A stretch of 32,761 nucleotides of DNA from Lachnospiraceae bacterium (lineage in GTDB: Bacteria; Bacillota; Clostridia; Lachnospirales; Lachnospiraceae): positions 100,145 through 132,905 of the forward strand of contig CAJTAL010000011.1 of NCBI GenBank assembly GCA_910574285.1, given 5' to 3'. Positions 31,785-32,761 of the stretch are shown piece after piece (within the stretch, counting starts at the first letter, position 1; every line of letters begins with the position of its first letter). Made by a program: the position numbers and the translations under genes. The notes beneath the pieces are model-generated. The model did not search any database, was not told the DNA's origin, and was given only the letters and a program-made list of their open reading frames with translations.

Positions 31785-32666
31785 CTATGAAATCTTATGA
31801 CAGGCCGCCTTATGCCCCTTCCGTATCTCCCTGAGCTTCGGCGCTTCTTTCCTGCACCGTTCCTCCGCGTAGGGACACCGGCTGCAGAATACACATCCGG
31901 CAAAATCTTCCGTGCGTACCGGCTGTTCCCCTGTTAAAGCCGAGAACTCCCTGTTTCTGACCGAGATGTCCGGAGCCGCCGCAAAGAGCGCCTGCGTATA
32001 AGGATGTTCGGGATGTTCAAACAACTCCTCCGTATCGGTTTCCTCCACCAGCGTTCCCAGGTACATCACTCCTACCCTGTCAGATATAAAGCGTACAACG
32101 CCGATATCATGAGAGATAAAAAGCAGACTGATACGCAATTCTTTCTTTAATTCCATCAGCATATTCAAGATCTGAGCCTGGATCGATACATCTAACGCCG
32201 ACACCGGCTCATCACAGATGATCAGTTTGGGTTCAATGATCAGCGCCCCCGCAATACCCAGACGCTGTACCTGTCCGCCGGACAATTCATGTGGATATCG
32301 AAAATAATGCTCTTCTGACAATCCTACACGCTTCAGTGTCGTGATTACCTGCTCTCTTCGCGCTATTGCATCGCCTATACCATGAATTTTCAGTGTTTCT
32401 TCCAGAATATCTCCGATTCTTTTTCGGGGATTCAACGCCGAAAGCGTATCCTGGAACACCATCTGCAGCTCTCCTCTCAGCGGGCGGAATTCCCGTTCAC
32501 TGAGCCCGTACAATTCCTTTCCCTCATAGAGAATGGATCCGCTGTCTGCTTTATTCAGACCAACAACAGCACGTCCGGTCGTAGATTTACCGCAGCCGGA
32601 TTCGCCAACAAGACCATATGTTTCCCCTTCATCAATCAATGTTAACAACTTAATCAAAGCAACCAC
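31785..32666 (-). CDS. OppF-type peptide transporter ATPase lacking its N-terminus (possible pseudogene)
   Basis: A 293-residue frame starting at a GTG. The ATPase core is intact: Walker A GESGCGKST (21-29), signature LSGGQVQR, Walker B LIICDEPVSALD, His in ISHDIGVV, then the oligopeptide extension (HPYTQALFAAAPD, CVFCSRCPYAEERC, ACHKIS). The N-terminal 25-30 residues that form the first beta strands and the A-loop are missing compared with the full-length paralogue at 15844-16815; an in-frame stop lies six codons upstream (32682-32684) and no ribosome site is seen. The Arg that normally follows the signature (ARAL) is Gly (AGAL). No oppD lies just upstream. It may be an orphan remnant of a second peptide transporter. 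Confidence 0.75.
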   Translation of the reverse strand: MVALIKLLTLIDEGETYGLVGESGCGKSTTGRAVVGLNKADSGSILYEGKELYGLSEREFRPLRGELQMVFQDTLSALNPRKRIGDILEETLKIHGIGDAIARREQVITTLKRVGLSEEHYFRYPHELSGGQVQRLGIAGALIIEPKLIICDEPVSALDVSIQAQILNMLMELKKELRISLLFISHDIGVVRFISDRVGVMYLGTLVEETDTEELFEHPEHPYTQALFAAAPDISVRNREFSALTGEQPVRTEDFAGCVFCSRCPYAEERCRKEAPKLREIRKGHKAACHKIS

Positions 32667-32711
32667 AATATATAGTGTTTGTCATTCTAAAATTTATATC
32701 ATCTTTTCATC

Positions 32712-32740
32712 GGCACAGGATTTTTCTGTGCCTTCTTTGT
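32712..32740 (+). terminator. Small hairpin terminator at the right edge
   Basis: GGCACAG (32712-32718) pairs with CTGTGCC (32726-32732) around a 7-nt loop, followed by TTCTTTGT. It points on the plus strand although no plus-strand gene precedes it, and it lies within 100 bp of the broken oppF start. Confidence 0.4.
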
Positions 32741-32761
32741 AGTTTCTCCTAATGAGCAAGT

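Overview
The window looks like a stretch of chromosome from a spore-forming gut Firmicute, most likely a Lachnospiraceae (Clostridium cluster XIVa). The evidence is moderate GC, strong AGGAGG ribosome sites throughout, a CotF-like spore coat pair, a YtrA/YtrB-type GntR-ABC module, a single-chain ThrE exporter, an EAL-PAS protein with a dead GGDEF domain, and a stand-alone cytidylate-kinase-like protein. Genus cannot be fixed from sequence alone. I see no rRNA, tRNA, CRISPR array, phage gene or intact transposase.

Layout. 1-2210: a leftward M19 dipeptidase and a divergent C26 gamma-glutamyl hydrolase. 2414-3084: two small coat-like genes ending in a nine-copy 19-bp tandem array and a terminator. 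3140-8049: a leftward marR-ABC-ABC operon encoding a heterodimeric exporter, with a clear promoter and palindromic operator. 8180-8287: a perfect 32-bp inverted repeat. 8311-9676: a DMT transporter and D-aminoacyl-tRNA deacylase. 9806-10456: a YwaF-like membrane protein. 10440-13097: a GntR/ABC/permease operon with operator, then a small unknown gene. 13108-15710: moeA-mobB-yitT, leftward. 15791-22696: a six-gene peptide operon, pepQ-like/oppA/oppB/oppC/oppD/oppF, with a terminator and a second long hairpin between oppA and oppB. 22761-25074: ThrE exporter and LysR regulator. 25316-26296: a PQ-loop membrane domain joined to an SGNH-like domain that lacks its catalytic residues. 26349-27170: formate/nitrite transporter. 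27357-30332: a 991-residue EAL-PAS protein. 30459-31055: cytidylate-kinase-like protein. 31135-31697: a 58-bp tandem duplication, an inverted repeat and a small unknown gene. 31785-32666: an OppF-type ATPase that has lost its N-terminus.

Theme. Much of the window handles peptides and amino acids: peptide import, Xaa-Pro cleavage, dipeptide and gamma-glutamyl hydrolysis, Thr/Ser export and D-aminoacyl-tRNA proofreading. Two efflux or stress ABC modules each sit beside their own regulator and operator. No single stretch is convincingly a new multi-gene system. The best leads for undescribed biology are the PQ-loop/pseudo-SGNH fusion next to a LysR gene, the 32-bp inverted repeat upstream of the exporter promoter, the double hairpin inside the opp operon, and the repeat-bearing leader of the 108-residue protein.
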